Below are positions 52,201 to 63,827 of a stretch of 64,000 nt of DNA, in pieces. The first letter of the stretch is position 1. Each line of letters opens with the position of its first letter. Location: contig VXBM01000058.1 in NCBI GenBank assembly GCA_013400155.1, positions 576,398 to 640,397 on the forward strand, given 5' to 3'. The notes under the pieces are model-generated. The model was not told the origin of the DNA and did no database searches. It saw only the letters and a list, made by a program, of their open reading frames with translations. Made by a program: the position numbers and the translations under genes. This stretch comes from Helopsaltes ochotensis. Taxonomy: Eukaryota; Chordata; Aves; Passeriformes; Locustellidae.

Positions 52201-52914
52201 TGGTAGTGATGAACAAGTTCCCTTTTCTTCCCTCAAATATACACAATGAACTAGCAAAGGTCGCTGACAATCTTTTTAGTGGAGTTACAACTGAATTACA
52301 ACTGGACACAAAACACAAGCTCTGACTACCACTTGGACTATTTACCTACTTCATAAATTCCAAGAGAAGTATGCATTCAGGGCTGTAAACAAGTCCTTTA
52401 TAACCATCCCCTCCCATACAGGCTGTAGACACTGTTTAGACACTCTGACTTGGGAATAATATAGTGGAATAATCACTTTTCCCCCTGCACCACAACCTGA
52501 TTCATTGCATGGCAGACGGGGGCATTAGGCGAAGTCCCTGCAGAGGAAGATCGATGGTTAAAGAACTGCCAAGTAGGGCCACAAATCCTTCATCAAGTTA
52601 CAGCCAGGGTGTTCAGGCTGCTTCCTCTGGCTCTTATTGATAAAATCCAGACAGCAAATTATCATATCAAAGTATAAATTCAAAGCAGCAGAGCGATAAT
52701 CATCTCCAATTCCTGGCGGATAAGCAACTAATGAGAGATTTGATGAACTACAAATGCAGGAGATAACAAAATAATTACAAAATGGCAAACTGCTGGAGAC
52801 TTTTAGGAAGAAGGATAAGGAGAAAAATTTTAAGGGGTGCTTTTTATAAGGAAAACATGTATCAACAGTCCATCTTTGAGCAGATACATTAGGGAAACTA
52901 TAGGGAAGCATGTT

Positions 52915-53058
52915 GGGAAGTATTCAAGGCCAGGTTGGAGGGAGCTCTGAGCAATCTGGTCTAGTGGAAGGTGTCCTTGCCCATGGCAGGGGGGTTGGAA
53001 CTAGATGATTTTAAGGAGCCTCCCAACCCAAATTATTTTATGATTCTATGATTCTATG
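52915..53058 (+). mobile_element. CR1 LINE fragment, extreme 3' end
   Basis: ATTCAAGGCCAGGTTGGAGG, CTTGCCCATGGCAGGGGGGT, GGAACTAGATGATTTTAAGG and CTCCCAACCCAAATTATTTT lead into TGATTCTATGATTCTATG, the octamer-repeat terminus of CR1. About 145 bp long and 5'-truncated. Confidence 0.95.
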
Positions 53059-56000
53059 TCCACTTGGTACTTTTCTTTGTTCTGCATGATCCTTAAATTT
53101 TATTCCAGCAAGAGACCATTGTGATTTTTTAATAGTAAAGCTCGTTTTCCTGTTGCAGTAATTATGAGTCTAATTTGTCTGTTGATAGTTTTGGATGTCA
53201 GAGTAAACACAGTGAATGGATAATGGTGCAAGCACCTGGGAAGCCTTTCAGTCCAAAAGGCTTCTAAAATTATCTGTTATGTTAAATCAACAAAGGAGGT
53301 GAAGGGGAAAAATTACCGAGGTTTCTGCCTGTGAAGCTGCAAAATGTCTGTCTGGAGCTGGGAATGAGTGAGTGACGATGGAGCGGGTTTGGGTTTGCTG
53401 GTGGCAGGTTCTTGTCACGCAGAGATCCACTGAAGGTGTCTGAAAGGGGATGAGCTACAAGGTTGAGTTTTTGGGGTAAGATTGTATCAGATGGGAGATG
53501 TAGCGCTGGTGAAATTTTTTTAATGACTCAGTATGTAAGAAAATTGCATCTTACAGATATCATGCAGCCGGAATCTGCAAACTGAAGCCATGCCCTGACC
53601 TGGGGAAAGGAGATGGAGACTGTGCTCAGGTCCTGCTCAGGGTTCTGCCTGTAGTGAGGAGAAGGCAGCAGGAACTGCCTGAGTGGCTGAGAGTTGAATT
53701 TGGGCAGAAATGCAGCAGGTGGGTGGCAGCAGAAAGGCAGGTGGGAGCTGAGTTGTGTTCTAGGAGTGAATCCCTCACAGCTGGGCTGCAGGGTGAGGAA
53801 TCCCTCATTCACTCTGTGACCTTACTTATGCTGGGTGACAGCTCAGGACAGCAAACCATGCCCTGGGGAGAGGAAAGTGCTGTTCCACATCCCTGTGAAG
53901 CCAGCACTTGTCCTCCTGGTGAGTGCAGCTTTGGTGGCTGGTCTCTGGAGACTTTTCCAAACACTGGAAATTGTTGGAAATCCTTGTTCCAAAGAGCTTG
54001 CAGTCAGAATCAAAAGAAGACAGAGGCAGTTCAAAAGAAACAAGGACAAGAGAAATTTCAGTGTATGCGATATTCAAGATGTCATTAATTGTAAATAATG
54101 ATTTGCCTGACTTTGGCACTGCTCCCAGGAAGTCACACCAGGCTCAAGAATGCAACATGATGACGCATGACTTGAAAATACCATGTCAAACACCACCTGG
54201 TTCCTGTTAGCTGAAGGTCTTGTTGACATTGCTCATTTGTTCTTCACTCGACTCAAAAGTCATGGACTCATTGAAGAAGGCAGCTTGATGGAACTGCTTG
54301 GCAAACCCTAATAGTTTTTTAAAGGTTTAATAAATTACTAACTAAAGGAGGAGAAAAAACAGAGCTCAGAAATGTCTGCAAACATGTGCATTGTTTTTTT
54401 ACAACATTTTGTAAATTAAGTAATTTAAATTGATTGATGAAAAGAGTTTCCTTTTTTTTTTCAATATGGGATGTTTATGGAAACTACTTTGATAGGCATG
54501 CCCAAATCCTGACAATACTCCTTGTCTCTTCCTCAAGGACCTCGTCACAGCTCGTGCAGAGACGATTTCTCTGAAACCTGCAAGTGAATCACACCAATCT
54601 GTTTTTTGAACCACAGCTTCATGAGAGTGCCCTTTAAAAGCCCAGCTAACAGCAGGTACAATGTTCACAAAGTACTGAATATCCATGTTTGGTTTTTTTG
54701 AGGAGTATGCATTGAATATCTTTTCATCTCTCTTACACAAATATAGAGAAGTGTTTTAACTGTTGTGATCCCTCTTAGCCTCCTGCAGACCATCTGACCC
54801 ATCAGCTTTGTTTTCTATTGCTGCAAAACTGGAGCTTACTTTCATGAATTAACTTTGAGGGGAGCTGAGGGAAGATACCTCACAGATTCATATGCTGTTT
54901 TGTCCCCTTTTAAAAGCAGTATAATTTTCTTATATAATAGCAGGTTGATGTTTGCTCTTATTTCCTTTCCCTGTGGGGAGACATTTTGGACTTCTATAAC
55001 ATTTTGTGTGTTGGGGGAGCAAGTCATGCACACATGGATATTTGTGCCAACATATCTGCCTTTCTGCCACAGATTGCTATCACAAGTTGCTACATACTCC
55101 TGATGGAGAAAGCAGGGCTAAAATGCAGCTGGAAGGATACAGGAAGCTGGAGAGTCTAGTGGCAATAATTAGCATCTCTTGAGGAGTGACTCCATGTTTC
55201 TGAGCTGACCCCCAGGGTAAATAGAACACACTTTGCTAGAAATCCTCTGAGTCAAGCTTGTCTTCTCTGGTTGTGCAAATGAACTTTGATAATGAAAACA
55301 GTTGTGGTTTTCAAGTTGGGTCATCTAATGAACCTCTGCTCCTTCAAATTTGTACTGAACATCTTCTCCGTGTAACCAGTGAGTAGGAGGAACATAGTTC
55401 AAGTATCTTCCCTCATCCTATTTCCTGATAAGATACACAAATATTGCCAAGTTATTTTTTCGAGAGAAAATACAATACTCTGGCTTTCAATGAGCACTTG
55501 TGAAATAAACTGTTTCCTCTGTTCTTTAAAAATACCAGTTGTAGCTAATCAAATAAGAAGTATGAGGAGGACCACATAGTTCCTTCTGAGACCTGAAGAG
55601 ATTGTGCTGCAGCTCAAAAACTTAGTAAAATCAACCCCAAAACAATCCCAAATAATGACAGCTCTGTGGAATGGCAGGGATTGTTCTGCATGTCTGAAGT
55701 TCTACAGGAATTGATGTTTCTGAGTCATCCAAGATCCCCTATTGGTAAGCAAAATAACAAAATGGAGAAAATGCCTGGAGTACCATCCATTAGAAAACAA
55801 ACAAATCATACAGAACTTTGCCAAGATGTAACTCAGACAGGCAATTAAACAGGGAAAGCATTCCTGCCTTAATCTTACTGTGTGTTTGTTGGTCTTAAAC
55901 TAGAATTAGAACTGTAGATTTATGACCTGTATATAAAATGAATAAAAAATCCCTGCTAGAAGAGAGATTCCTTTTGCATGAAAAGTGGTGTTTGGCAGAG

Positions 56001-56320
56001 ATGATTGTGCACTAGAAGATTTGACTTTCAAATATTCTCACAAATCAAAGCAATTTCTTGATGAACCAGTTTTACTATTCTGAACCCCCAAAAAAAGCAT
56101 CCCCAGGTGATACAAACTGTAGCCCTGACCTGACCAGCTGCAGCTGGAGCTGGTTTCAGTTGACAATTGGAATTCTTTGAGCCAGGCCAAGCATGGAAAT
56201 AGGAGCATGGCAAAAGAGTAAAGACCAAAATACCCTAAAACCAAGCCAACCCTTCCCTCCTCTTGCTCTTAGTCCCCAGATCCCTAGAGATCCTTCTTTC
56301 TAAATTAGCTTTCCTCCTTT

Positions 56321-56378
56321 AGGCTCAAAACTCTTAAATACCTGTAGGTATTTAAGGCTCAAAACTTTTAAATATCTG
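56321..56378. repeat. 34-bp direct duplication around a near-palindrome
   Basis: AGGCTCAAAACTCTTAAATA plus CCTG (56321-56344) recurs with two changes at 56355-56378. Between and overlapping them lies TAAATACCT-GT-AGGTATTTA (56335-56354), an inverted repeat with 9-bp arms and a 2-base centre. It is a small local duplication. No mobile element was recognised. Confidence 0.8.
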
Positions 56379-57084
56379 AACCATCTCTTGACCCATTGTT
56401 GAAAACGTTTTGTAAGCTGGATTCACCTTTTGCTACTGAGACTCTGCCTTTTTCTCAGGGCCGTGGTGACAAAGCCTGGATTGGAAAGTTTTTCTTCAGT
56501 TTGTAAAATTTACTGACTTTTCACAGGTGCTTTGCACCCAGGGGAGGGTATTTCAATCTGCTGGATGAGAACCTGTCCATGAAAGAAAGGGCTGGGTGAC
56601 AAAGAAGAGTGTTGCTGGTGCCTCTGTGCAGCTCTCCTGGCTCCAGCATTGGGAAGTTTCCCTGAAATTGGTTTCTGTATCTAGGGAGCCATAGGCAGTA
56701 CCTATCTGCCATTAGGAGAAGAAGTTGGATACTGCCCCGAGTGCCTCTGATGCCTCTGCACACTCCCAAACCATGGGGACTCTCGGGGCTGCAGGGAGTC
56801 TGAGCTGCTGAATGACCCTCAACATCCAAACTTCTGCAACTTCATCTGAAAGTACCACACCCCATGGTGGATATGGGGTCACAAAAAAGCTCTGTTTCTA
56901 AAGGCACTTTTCAGAAGAACCTCATTTTAAGGCAACACTAGCCCTGAAAATAACTTATTGCACTTATTTTTAAGATGCTCATGAATAATTTATACTACAT
57001 TAACTTGTAAATGTGATAGCTTTTGAAATCATTAGGCTCCAGTAGCTTGCTTTGTAAGTCCATGGGCTGGATCTCATTATTAAA

Positions 57085-57096
57085 AGCTAATTAGCT
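57085..57096. promoter_or_regulatory. Palindromic homeodomain-type site AGCTAATTAGCT
   Basis: A perfect 12-bp palindrome centred on TAATTA sits in an AT-rich stretch (about 56.99-57.12 kb) containing other TAAT/ATTA words. TAATTA is the core of paired and LIM homeodomain sites. Any regulatory role is inference. Confidence 0.3.
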
Positions 57097-59904
57097 CATT
57101 CAACTGGAACACATTTTTTCAAATAGCTATGCCAGTACTCTTTTTTTTTATTACAATGGATTATATTAATTCTAAAAATATTCCAGAAATGGCATCATGG
57201 AAATATTTAATAATAAAGATATAACATTCTATACAAGTAGATAATTTTATTACAACTTCAAAAAGTTTTCCAAGACTGGGTAAATGAGGTTTCAGGATTA
57301 TGATTATTTTTATGAATATATGGTATTAGAAATCTCTGATATATACATAATTTGTTTAAATACTAAAGATTATAGCTTATACATGGGAAGGATGTTTTCA
57401 AAATGTTCATTTGGATGTGTGAGAAGCTTGGATATTTGTTTAAAAAGTTATGCTTCTAAAATTAGATTTCTAAGCCATGTTTGGCACTAGGAAGGATGCA
57501 GATCACAAGTAAGCGTGAGCAACATACCCACAACAACAGGGTCAAGGGGTGGGGCAATGCCTGAGGCTGCTCTGGTCCCAGTCACAGGGAAATACTGTGG
57601 CCATCAGTCCGTTGCAAGGTCTATTTTTTTTTTCCCACAAAAAGTATTGTTTATTTGCTGTTGAATTTTAATACAGAGAAAACACTGCATTTTCCTACTC
57701 CACTGTTCTTCCTATGGGTGTAATTCCAGCCACCGTGAAGAGAAATTTGAGGAGGAGAGGAAAAATAGGCACTGACTGAGCATTCCCCACCTCTGGCACT
57801 GGACCAGGAGTCACAGCCAGCACAGCTCCACCAGTGGCAGACCCAGGTGTCAGAAACAGCCCCAGAACCACCTGGGCAGTACCATGGGTAAGGTTATCTT
57901 TGCACAAATGATTTGTTCCCCGCTCCTCCCATCCCACCCTCCCAATGAAAATAATCACCATGTACCCATCCAGCACAATATCAGAGGAGACATTCTGTAG
58001 AATGTGTCTTTTTTCAGAATTAAGCAAAATGTCATTTAGATCCATTTCTGCTAAAACTCTGGCGCTGGGAGAAGAACCTCTGTAGGAAAAAACAATTTCC
58101 ACTGGGTATAAGAAAATCTAGCTGGTTTGATAGTAATTATCTGTTGTTGGATTTGTAAAGTATTTGCTATATAAATTATCCAAACATTCTTTTTTTCCCC
58201 CCAGTATTTTGAGTTTATGTTTGTCTTTCCTTCAAATTTAAACATTTTTAAACTTCAGTACTTTAAAACCCCTATTACCAGCTTTTAAAGGGATTAGGAT
58301 AAATGGCTTTTATTCTGCAGTCACAATACTATTGCTTTCAAATACATCTTCTAGGATTTCCTGTTCAGAAGAAAAAAAAAAAAAAAAGGAGGAATTTAAA
58401 TAATTCACAGCAAAGCTACAATGTCTGCTTCTGCCCTGATGTATGTTTCCCTTTAGGAGAGGCAGTTCTCTTGTTAATATAACATCTGGCTTTCATCTTG
58501 AATAAATACAACAACTCACAAGCAGGAGAAAAAGAGTAAAAAAATGCAAATTTTTTGGTGTATCAAGCAGCCAAAAGGCCTAATTAACAGAAAAAATAGC
58601 TTGCAAGCAATGCTGCTTGACAAACTGCATAAATAAATCTTTTGGGAGAAGGTGTTTCAGAGGGTCCACTTGGTCACCCGGAGAGTTGAGAGGGATGGCA
58701 GGAGAAGCAGCAGGCAGCTCAGATTTGTGGCTCTGCACATCCCAGCAGCCGCTGCCGGAGGGCCCTGCAGGAGCAGGCCCTTCCCTGGAGGAAGTGCAGC
58801 AGGGAAGCTGTGCAGTCCCACTGGCAGCTCTGGGCCACAGCCACATCCCCTCTGGCACGTGCAGCTGCCCTTGGCTGCCCTTTGCCCTTGTCCCACTCCT
58901 GCAGGACCCATCTCGAGGGCCTCTTGCCATCTAAAATGCAGTTTTGAGAACTAGACTTGGTGTTTAGAGAGAAAGTAAAGAAGTTATTTAATAATTTTAG
59001 ACTTTACTCAATGAAATAAAGAAAAAAAACCCCCAAGCAAATAAAAAATAAAACCTAGGGAAAAAAAAATCCTCCAGAAAACCAGTGAGGAGGCCAGGGA
59101 TTTGACAGATGTCCCAGAATCATGTTGTTTCCCTGGCTGCCAAGTGGGAGAGTGGATATATGCACAGGCCCCGGTGGATTTGTGGACCCAAATCAGGAGG
59201 TGCCATGAGCAGGGTCTCTCTGGATTGAACCCAGTTCATCTTTCTTGCCTCTCTCCTTTCCTGTGGGGAGTGCATTGATCTGCCCCTGTCCATGGCTGAG
59301 CAGACAGCCCAGGCTGGCCAGAGCAATGCAGCTGGGTTTTTACGTGCTGGCAGTCCCCAGTCGTTATCCCTGCTGCGTGGGAGCGCTCTGGATGTGGGGC
59401 AGGGACAGCAGCTCTGCTGGGATGCCAACTGCAGCATGGGAGTGATAGCACAGGGACCTCAGCTGCTGGGAGGTTCCTGAGCAGAGTTTGTTGCAGTTTA
59501 GAAGTCACTGTGTTCACTGCAGCTCTGACTGGAAGCTGAGCCCAGCCTGCACAGGAGTGGTTGGCAGGACGGCATTGGATATAAATGCCTTTTTATTTCT
59601 GTTCCATTTGAGCTACTGTGAAGCACTTTGATCTGAAAGCTCTTGTAATTTAGAAGTTTTAAATTTAATGTTATGACTTTGAGAGGCAGCTAATCTCATG
59701 TTTAACTTTCATGAAGACTTATCTATTGTTATTTTTTTAATAAGTTCTTTTGGCCTTGCACTGTAAGGGCAAAGTCCTGGGAAATGAACCCAAGAGCTGG
59801 ATCTGTCTCAGGGTCTTGTATCTTCTCCCTTTATTAGGTCTGCTCCTGTCACCCTTAAAACTCTGCAGTTTCACAGCATGCCCCTATAAGGTAAAATTCA
59901 ATTC

Positions 59905-59990
59905 CTCCTTTCTGTAGAAGGAAAGACTGATGCACAGAGCAGATAAATTACCTGCCCAAGGTCAGAGTGTGACTGAGGGAGTACTAGAAC
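59905..59990 (-). mobile_element. Probable MIR-type (CORE) SINE fossil
   Basis: On the + strand TTCTGTAGAAGGAAAGACTG, ATGCACAGAGCAGATAAAT, TACCTGCCCAAGGTCAGAGT and GTGACTGAGGGAGTACTAGA follow the reverse complement of the MIR core (tacagatgaggaaactgaggc, acagagaggttaagt, acttgcccaaggtca, cacagctagtaagt). The CTGCCCAAGGTCA block is the strongest diagnostic. This copy is better preserved than the one at 25.0 kb and in the same orientation. Confidence 0.65.
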
Positions 59991-61012
59991 ACTGATGAAA
60001 CCATTTCTATCCCATTTTGATAAGCCTGAAAGTGGCTCTTGTTAGGAAGCACGGGAATGGAATATCTGTAGCAATGGGAAAATATCTTTTTACCACTTTT
60101 GCATGTGTACCTGTAGGTTTTTACAGCAAACCTTTACATAAGCCTTGGTGGTAAATTTTAGCTACTAGTGGGTAAGCATAAATGAAAAAAGTAAATGTAT
60201 AGGAAACAGGCAAAATGTTGCAAATAAATTTACAAGAATGCACTGTCTTCTATCCTGCAAGACCACAGGGACCAAGCCTGCCCCAGCCTGCCATACAGAA
60301 TTCCCACTCACACAGATTGCTGTCTTTCAGCAGCTTCTGAAGTGAGTGACACCAGGAGGATACAGTCAAGTTTTCTCATGATGGCCTGTTTCCATTAACT
60401 CACATGCCACGATCTTAGGTTTCAAGAAGCTCTTAGTTGTTGACTTGACTTTTGCTTCACAAGTTCAATATTGATAATGAAAAGAGAGGAGTCACTTTGT
60501 CACAATGGTGAAAATACAGGGAAAGATTTCTGTTGTGGGTTAGCCTTCTTTCCTCCAGCAAAAAAGCAGTATCTTATCTCTTGTGACTCTTTCTCTTCCT
60601 AAGCATATAAACATTGGTTGCCCAGAAAAGTGACATCAAAATGAAAGGAGACATTTCAGTCATCCTCACCCACACGTCAAGGCAGTGGAATTCTCAGTGC
60701 ATTCTTTTATTTCTCTAGCACTTGTTTTCTTGTGGTTTTGCCTCTGGCTCCTGAGAGCCGGGCAAGTCACTCACTCGTCAGCATCTTCACTTTCTTTCCC
60801 TGTCAGCTCTCAGAGAAACTCAGTGGGCTGGTTCTTGCACTTCAGTGCATTTTGCTGATAATTCTCATCTGGCAATATGTTTTAGAGCACTAGTTTGCTG
60901 CAAAGAACTCTTGGTGAAATACCATGTTTAAAACAGTGATTATTTGAAAACTCTGTGGAGAAGGAAGTTAGCTTAGCAGAGATTCAGAACTCCTTTGAGA
61001 GCCTATACCAGC

Positions 61013-61033
61013 TCCCCCCATCATCTGGGGGGA
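61013..61033. repeat. Perfect 8-bp inverted repeat
   Basis: TCCCCCCA (61013-61020) and TGGGGGGA (61026-61033) are exact reverse complements around a 5-base loop TCATC. It is a compact GC-only stem in AT-rich surroundings. Confidence 0.8.
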
Positions 61034-61383
61034 TGCTCTCACTGAGCCCAGACAGAACACGGTGAGGTGCTCAATGGGCAGTGAATGCTGCTGAATCCTT
61101 AGGTGGGACCAAGAAAACACACGCTCCCAGGAGTAACTGCAGCTCTGGAGACCTTGTGCAATTAGGAGAAAAATGCATTCCTGGATTCAGAGACTGATAC
61201 TCTGAGGTTTGCTTTTTCATCTTGAAAGTCATAAAGACCACGACAGTGGTTTTAACTGGAAGATGTACAAATTGATTTTTCCCACTGTCCCATATGTCTG
61301 CAGGAAATTACAACCGGGAAAGAGCCAAGCTGTGATAACTCCATCACCGCAAGGGTTTGTCTCTTGCTGCCTTTAGCCCTCCA

Positions 61384-61577
61384 TACTGACATGCTTGTGT
61401 TAACCTCCTCCTCTCCTTCCATTTCCAGCGCTGGCCCTGGAGCAGCGGCGCTGTCCCCGCAGCACTGGCTGCCCCGCGAGCGCCGCTGCGGTATCAAATA
61501 GCCCTGATGATGATGGGGAAAGCAGCAGCAGGAAATGTGAGGAATTCTTCCTAATCACGGGACGTTCTCAGCAGCAG
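61384..61577 (+). other. CpG-dense exon-like block (candidate cryptic or lncRNA exon)
   Basis: A branch-point-like TACTGAC (61384-61390) is followed by a pyrimidine-rich tract with no internal AG and an acceptor AG at 61427-61428. The next 62 bases hold about nine CpGs in a CpG-poor desert. From 61431 a frame stays open for 73 codons, reading from LALEQRRCPRSTGCP through SPDDDGESSSRKCEEF. Candidate donors are GTATTA at 61578 and GTATCA at 61491. An 11-bp perfect inverted repeat (arms 61442-61452 and 61479-61489) lies inside. I recognise no protein family. It could equally be a chance splice-like site next to a GC-rich relic. Confidence 0.25.
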
Positions 61578-63689
61578 GTATTATTCAGTCTTTCCATTTG
61601 TAATCATCACAGAGTGAGTCTTTCCTTACAAGAAAGAGAGGCACAGTCCTGCTGACATTGAACGCTCTGCCAGAGGGCTGCAGACATCAGTGGGGGAAAG
61701 ACCATATTTTAATGGGTTTTGTCTCTTAAGTAAAACCTCAGAATGAATTATTTTTTCCTTTTGTATAATCATCTCAGTAATCTGAAAACATTTATTTCTG
61801 TCACCAACAGAATAATTCTTCCCTTTGACAGGGAGAGAAGGGAAGTTCATGGTCTGTAGAGGTACCATTCTTTTGGGAAAAGGAAGTCTTAAAGGTTCTT
61901 GTCTAAGTGATTAGTGTAACTCCTGGGTAACCCAACTGCACTCAGGTGTCACCTCACCCAAGGGCTGCCCCAATACTGTGGTCATTAAAAAACAGCTCAG
62001 CATTTACATGAGGCTGGGTTAAAACTCATCTTTGTGAAAGACTTCATTATTTTAAAAAACCCTCACAGCCAAGCATCATTCTTGAAACCAGCCACCTAAT
62101 GGGCTTTTTGATTTTTAATTATTATTTTTGACTCTGTCATTTGCTGTACATACATAAGGAGAAGGTGATCTCTTTTGCTAAGCTTCTTTGCTGCAGTAGT
62201 GGAAATCAGCTTGTATAATAATTGCCTTTTTCTTGGCTACTTGCTGTGTTTTCACATAAGAAAGCCATTGTAAAAAACTTCTTTTAAAACCACATTACAA
62301 TCGTTTTAATATTACTGCCAAATTAATTATGACAGTATTGGTAGTCTCTTGATCTTTACAAAAACTTTCTCTTCAGCCTTCTGAGGAAGGTAGAGAGCAG
62401 AGGGTGGAGCCAATTCAATAGCTGAAGATTTTCAAATAAAGATCATCTGAAGATCCAAACCCCATGGCAGATAATGGCTTCAGCCATGGGACCACCACTG
62501 TCTCAGCTGTTTTCTCCTGCTCTGGAGGCATCCTGTGCAAAACTTCTCCTGCTCTGGCTTTGCTCATGGCTTGGAATACCATTTAATCTCTAACAGTGCT
62601 TGTGCCTTCACTGGAACTGAGTTTGTCTCAGGTATCTTTAAATGGGAGTGAAAATTGTATCGGTGGAACCCATCAATGCAATGGAACAGTTTTAGTGAGC
62701 AGGCAGACACTGGACATTTAGTATTTTTCCAAATCTACTTAATAACAATCCCTTGTATAACATAGTCTACTCCTGCTATTTATTAAAATCTGTGATTTGG
62801 GGGGAAGAAAAAAAAAGCAATATGTTTGAGCCTCAAAGGGTTTCAGCAGGGTTCCGTTTGTTTAAGTTGTCAAATGTTTATTAATTTCTTTCAGAAGAAA
62901 ATCCTTATGCTTTGTTGCAGAAGGATGTTTTATTAAGTTCAGACAAACTGAACTGACTTTCAGCAAATAGCATTTGGCTCACGAACCAGGAGGAAATAGC
63001 TTGGTATGGTGTCATCATATTACAAAAGTGATATTGTGGCTAGAGGTCAGAAATTCTGGTGTTTGTTCATTTGTATTGAATATATTGAATTTATGATGCA
63101 TTATCTGAGTTCCTGTCAGTGCTTTTCTCAATCAGAATTTCACCCTAGTCCAGAAGGAAATGGAATCAATGTGTGGTCTGTGCTCCTAGAAACAAAGGGC
63201 TTCTGAAACTGTTGGTATCACCGTGGGTGGGTCCAGGACACCGGAGCTGCTCTGAGTGTGCTGAACACGTGGCCTGCCTGCCCTGGGACTCGGAGTCTCA
63301 TAAAGGCAGGCAGCTGCTGCTCACCCCAAACAGGTGAGAGACACGACCTGTAGGGACTACTGACGTGTTCATCACTTTGGGATAGCCTCTTGCACAGCCA
63401 CCCGTAAAAGGCTGTTTCTCCCTATGCTTAGAATTTGGCTATAAGACCCCCAGACCTGCTGCCAGCTACAATGGTTAATGTGCTAGTTAACTTTTCCTCA
63501 TCTTGGGCTGCTGAATTTCTTGGTGCCTTCACTGCATCTCCCACTGAGGCCATTTTGCTGCTGCTTACCTTAGACCCTGGGTAGCTGCATGTGCAATAAT
63601 CGATGGCTTCTCTGCCAATCGCTCCTTTCCAGGCCAAGGGGAGCATGGCTTGCACTTGCTTCCTGTAAAATAATGTCACTTGCTCGTCC

Positions 63690-63827
63690 CAGGAAGTGCT
63701 CAAGGCCAGCCTGGATGGGGCTCTAAGCTGTCTGGTCTCGTGAAAGGTGTCTCTGCCCATGGCAGGGGGTTTTAAACTGGATGATCTCTAAGGTCCCTTC
63801 CAACCCAGGCCATTCTGTGATTCAATG
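63690..63827 (+). mobile_element. CR1 LINE fragment, extreme 3' end
   Basis: AGGAAGTGCTCAAGGCCAGC, CTGGATGGGGCTCTAAGCTG, CTCTGCCCATGGCAGGGGGT, GGATGATCTCTAAGGTCCCT and TCCAACCCAGGCCATTCTGT end in the typical GATTCAATG-like terminus. It is the same subfamily as the 53.0 kb copy and similarly 5'-truncated. The remaining bases to 64000 show no recognised feature. Confidence 0.95.

Larger units (their letters stand above)
37704..52914. other. Gene-poor intergenic tract
   Basis: No protein-coding gene could be supported. GC-richer patches (42.1-42.45, 43.0-43.2, 44.65-45.1, 48.0-48.8, 49.9-50.2 kb) generate overlapping frames on both strands, none with recognisable domains. AT-rich, homeobox-motif-rich stretches at 38.7-39.3, 45.3-45.42, 46.13-46.35 and 49.19-49.27 kb look more like conserved regulatory DNA than neutral sequence. 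That is an impression only. Confidence 0.55.
53059..63689. other. Gene-poor intergenic tract
   Basis: No recognised gene. Apart from the listed MIR fossil, hairpins, palindrome and exon-like block, the tract holds only AT-rich single-copy-looking sequence and A runs (for example about 58372-58387). A GC-richer patch at 58.65-58.93 kb gives open frames on both strands without recognisable similarity. The stretch 62.09-62.35 kb is AT-rich with TAATTATT and AATTAATTATG words, in keeping with a possible conserved element. Confidence 0.55.

Noticed and set aside
60755..60830. Possible forward MIR fragment (GGGCAAGTCACTCAC then CTTTCCCTGTCAG)
   Set aside because: Only two short blocks agree and spacing is off, too weak to list as an element.
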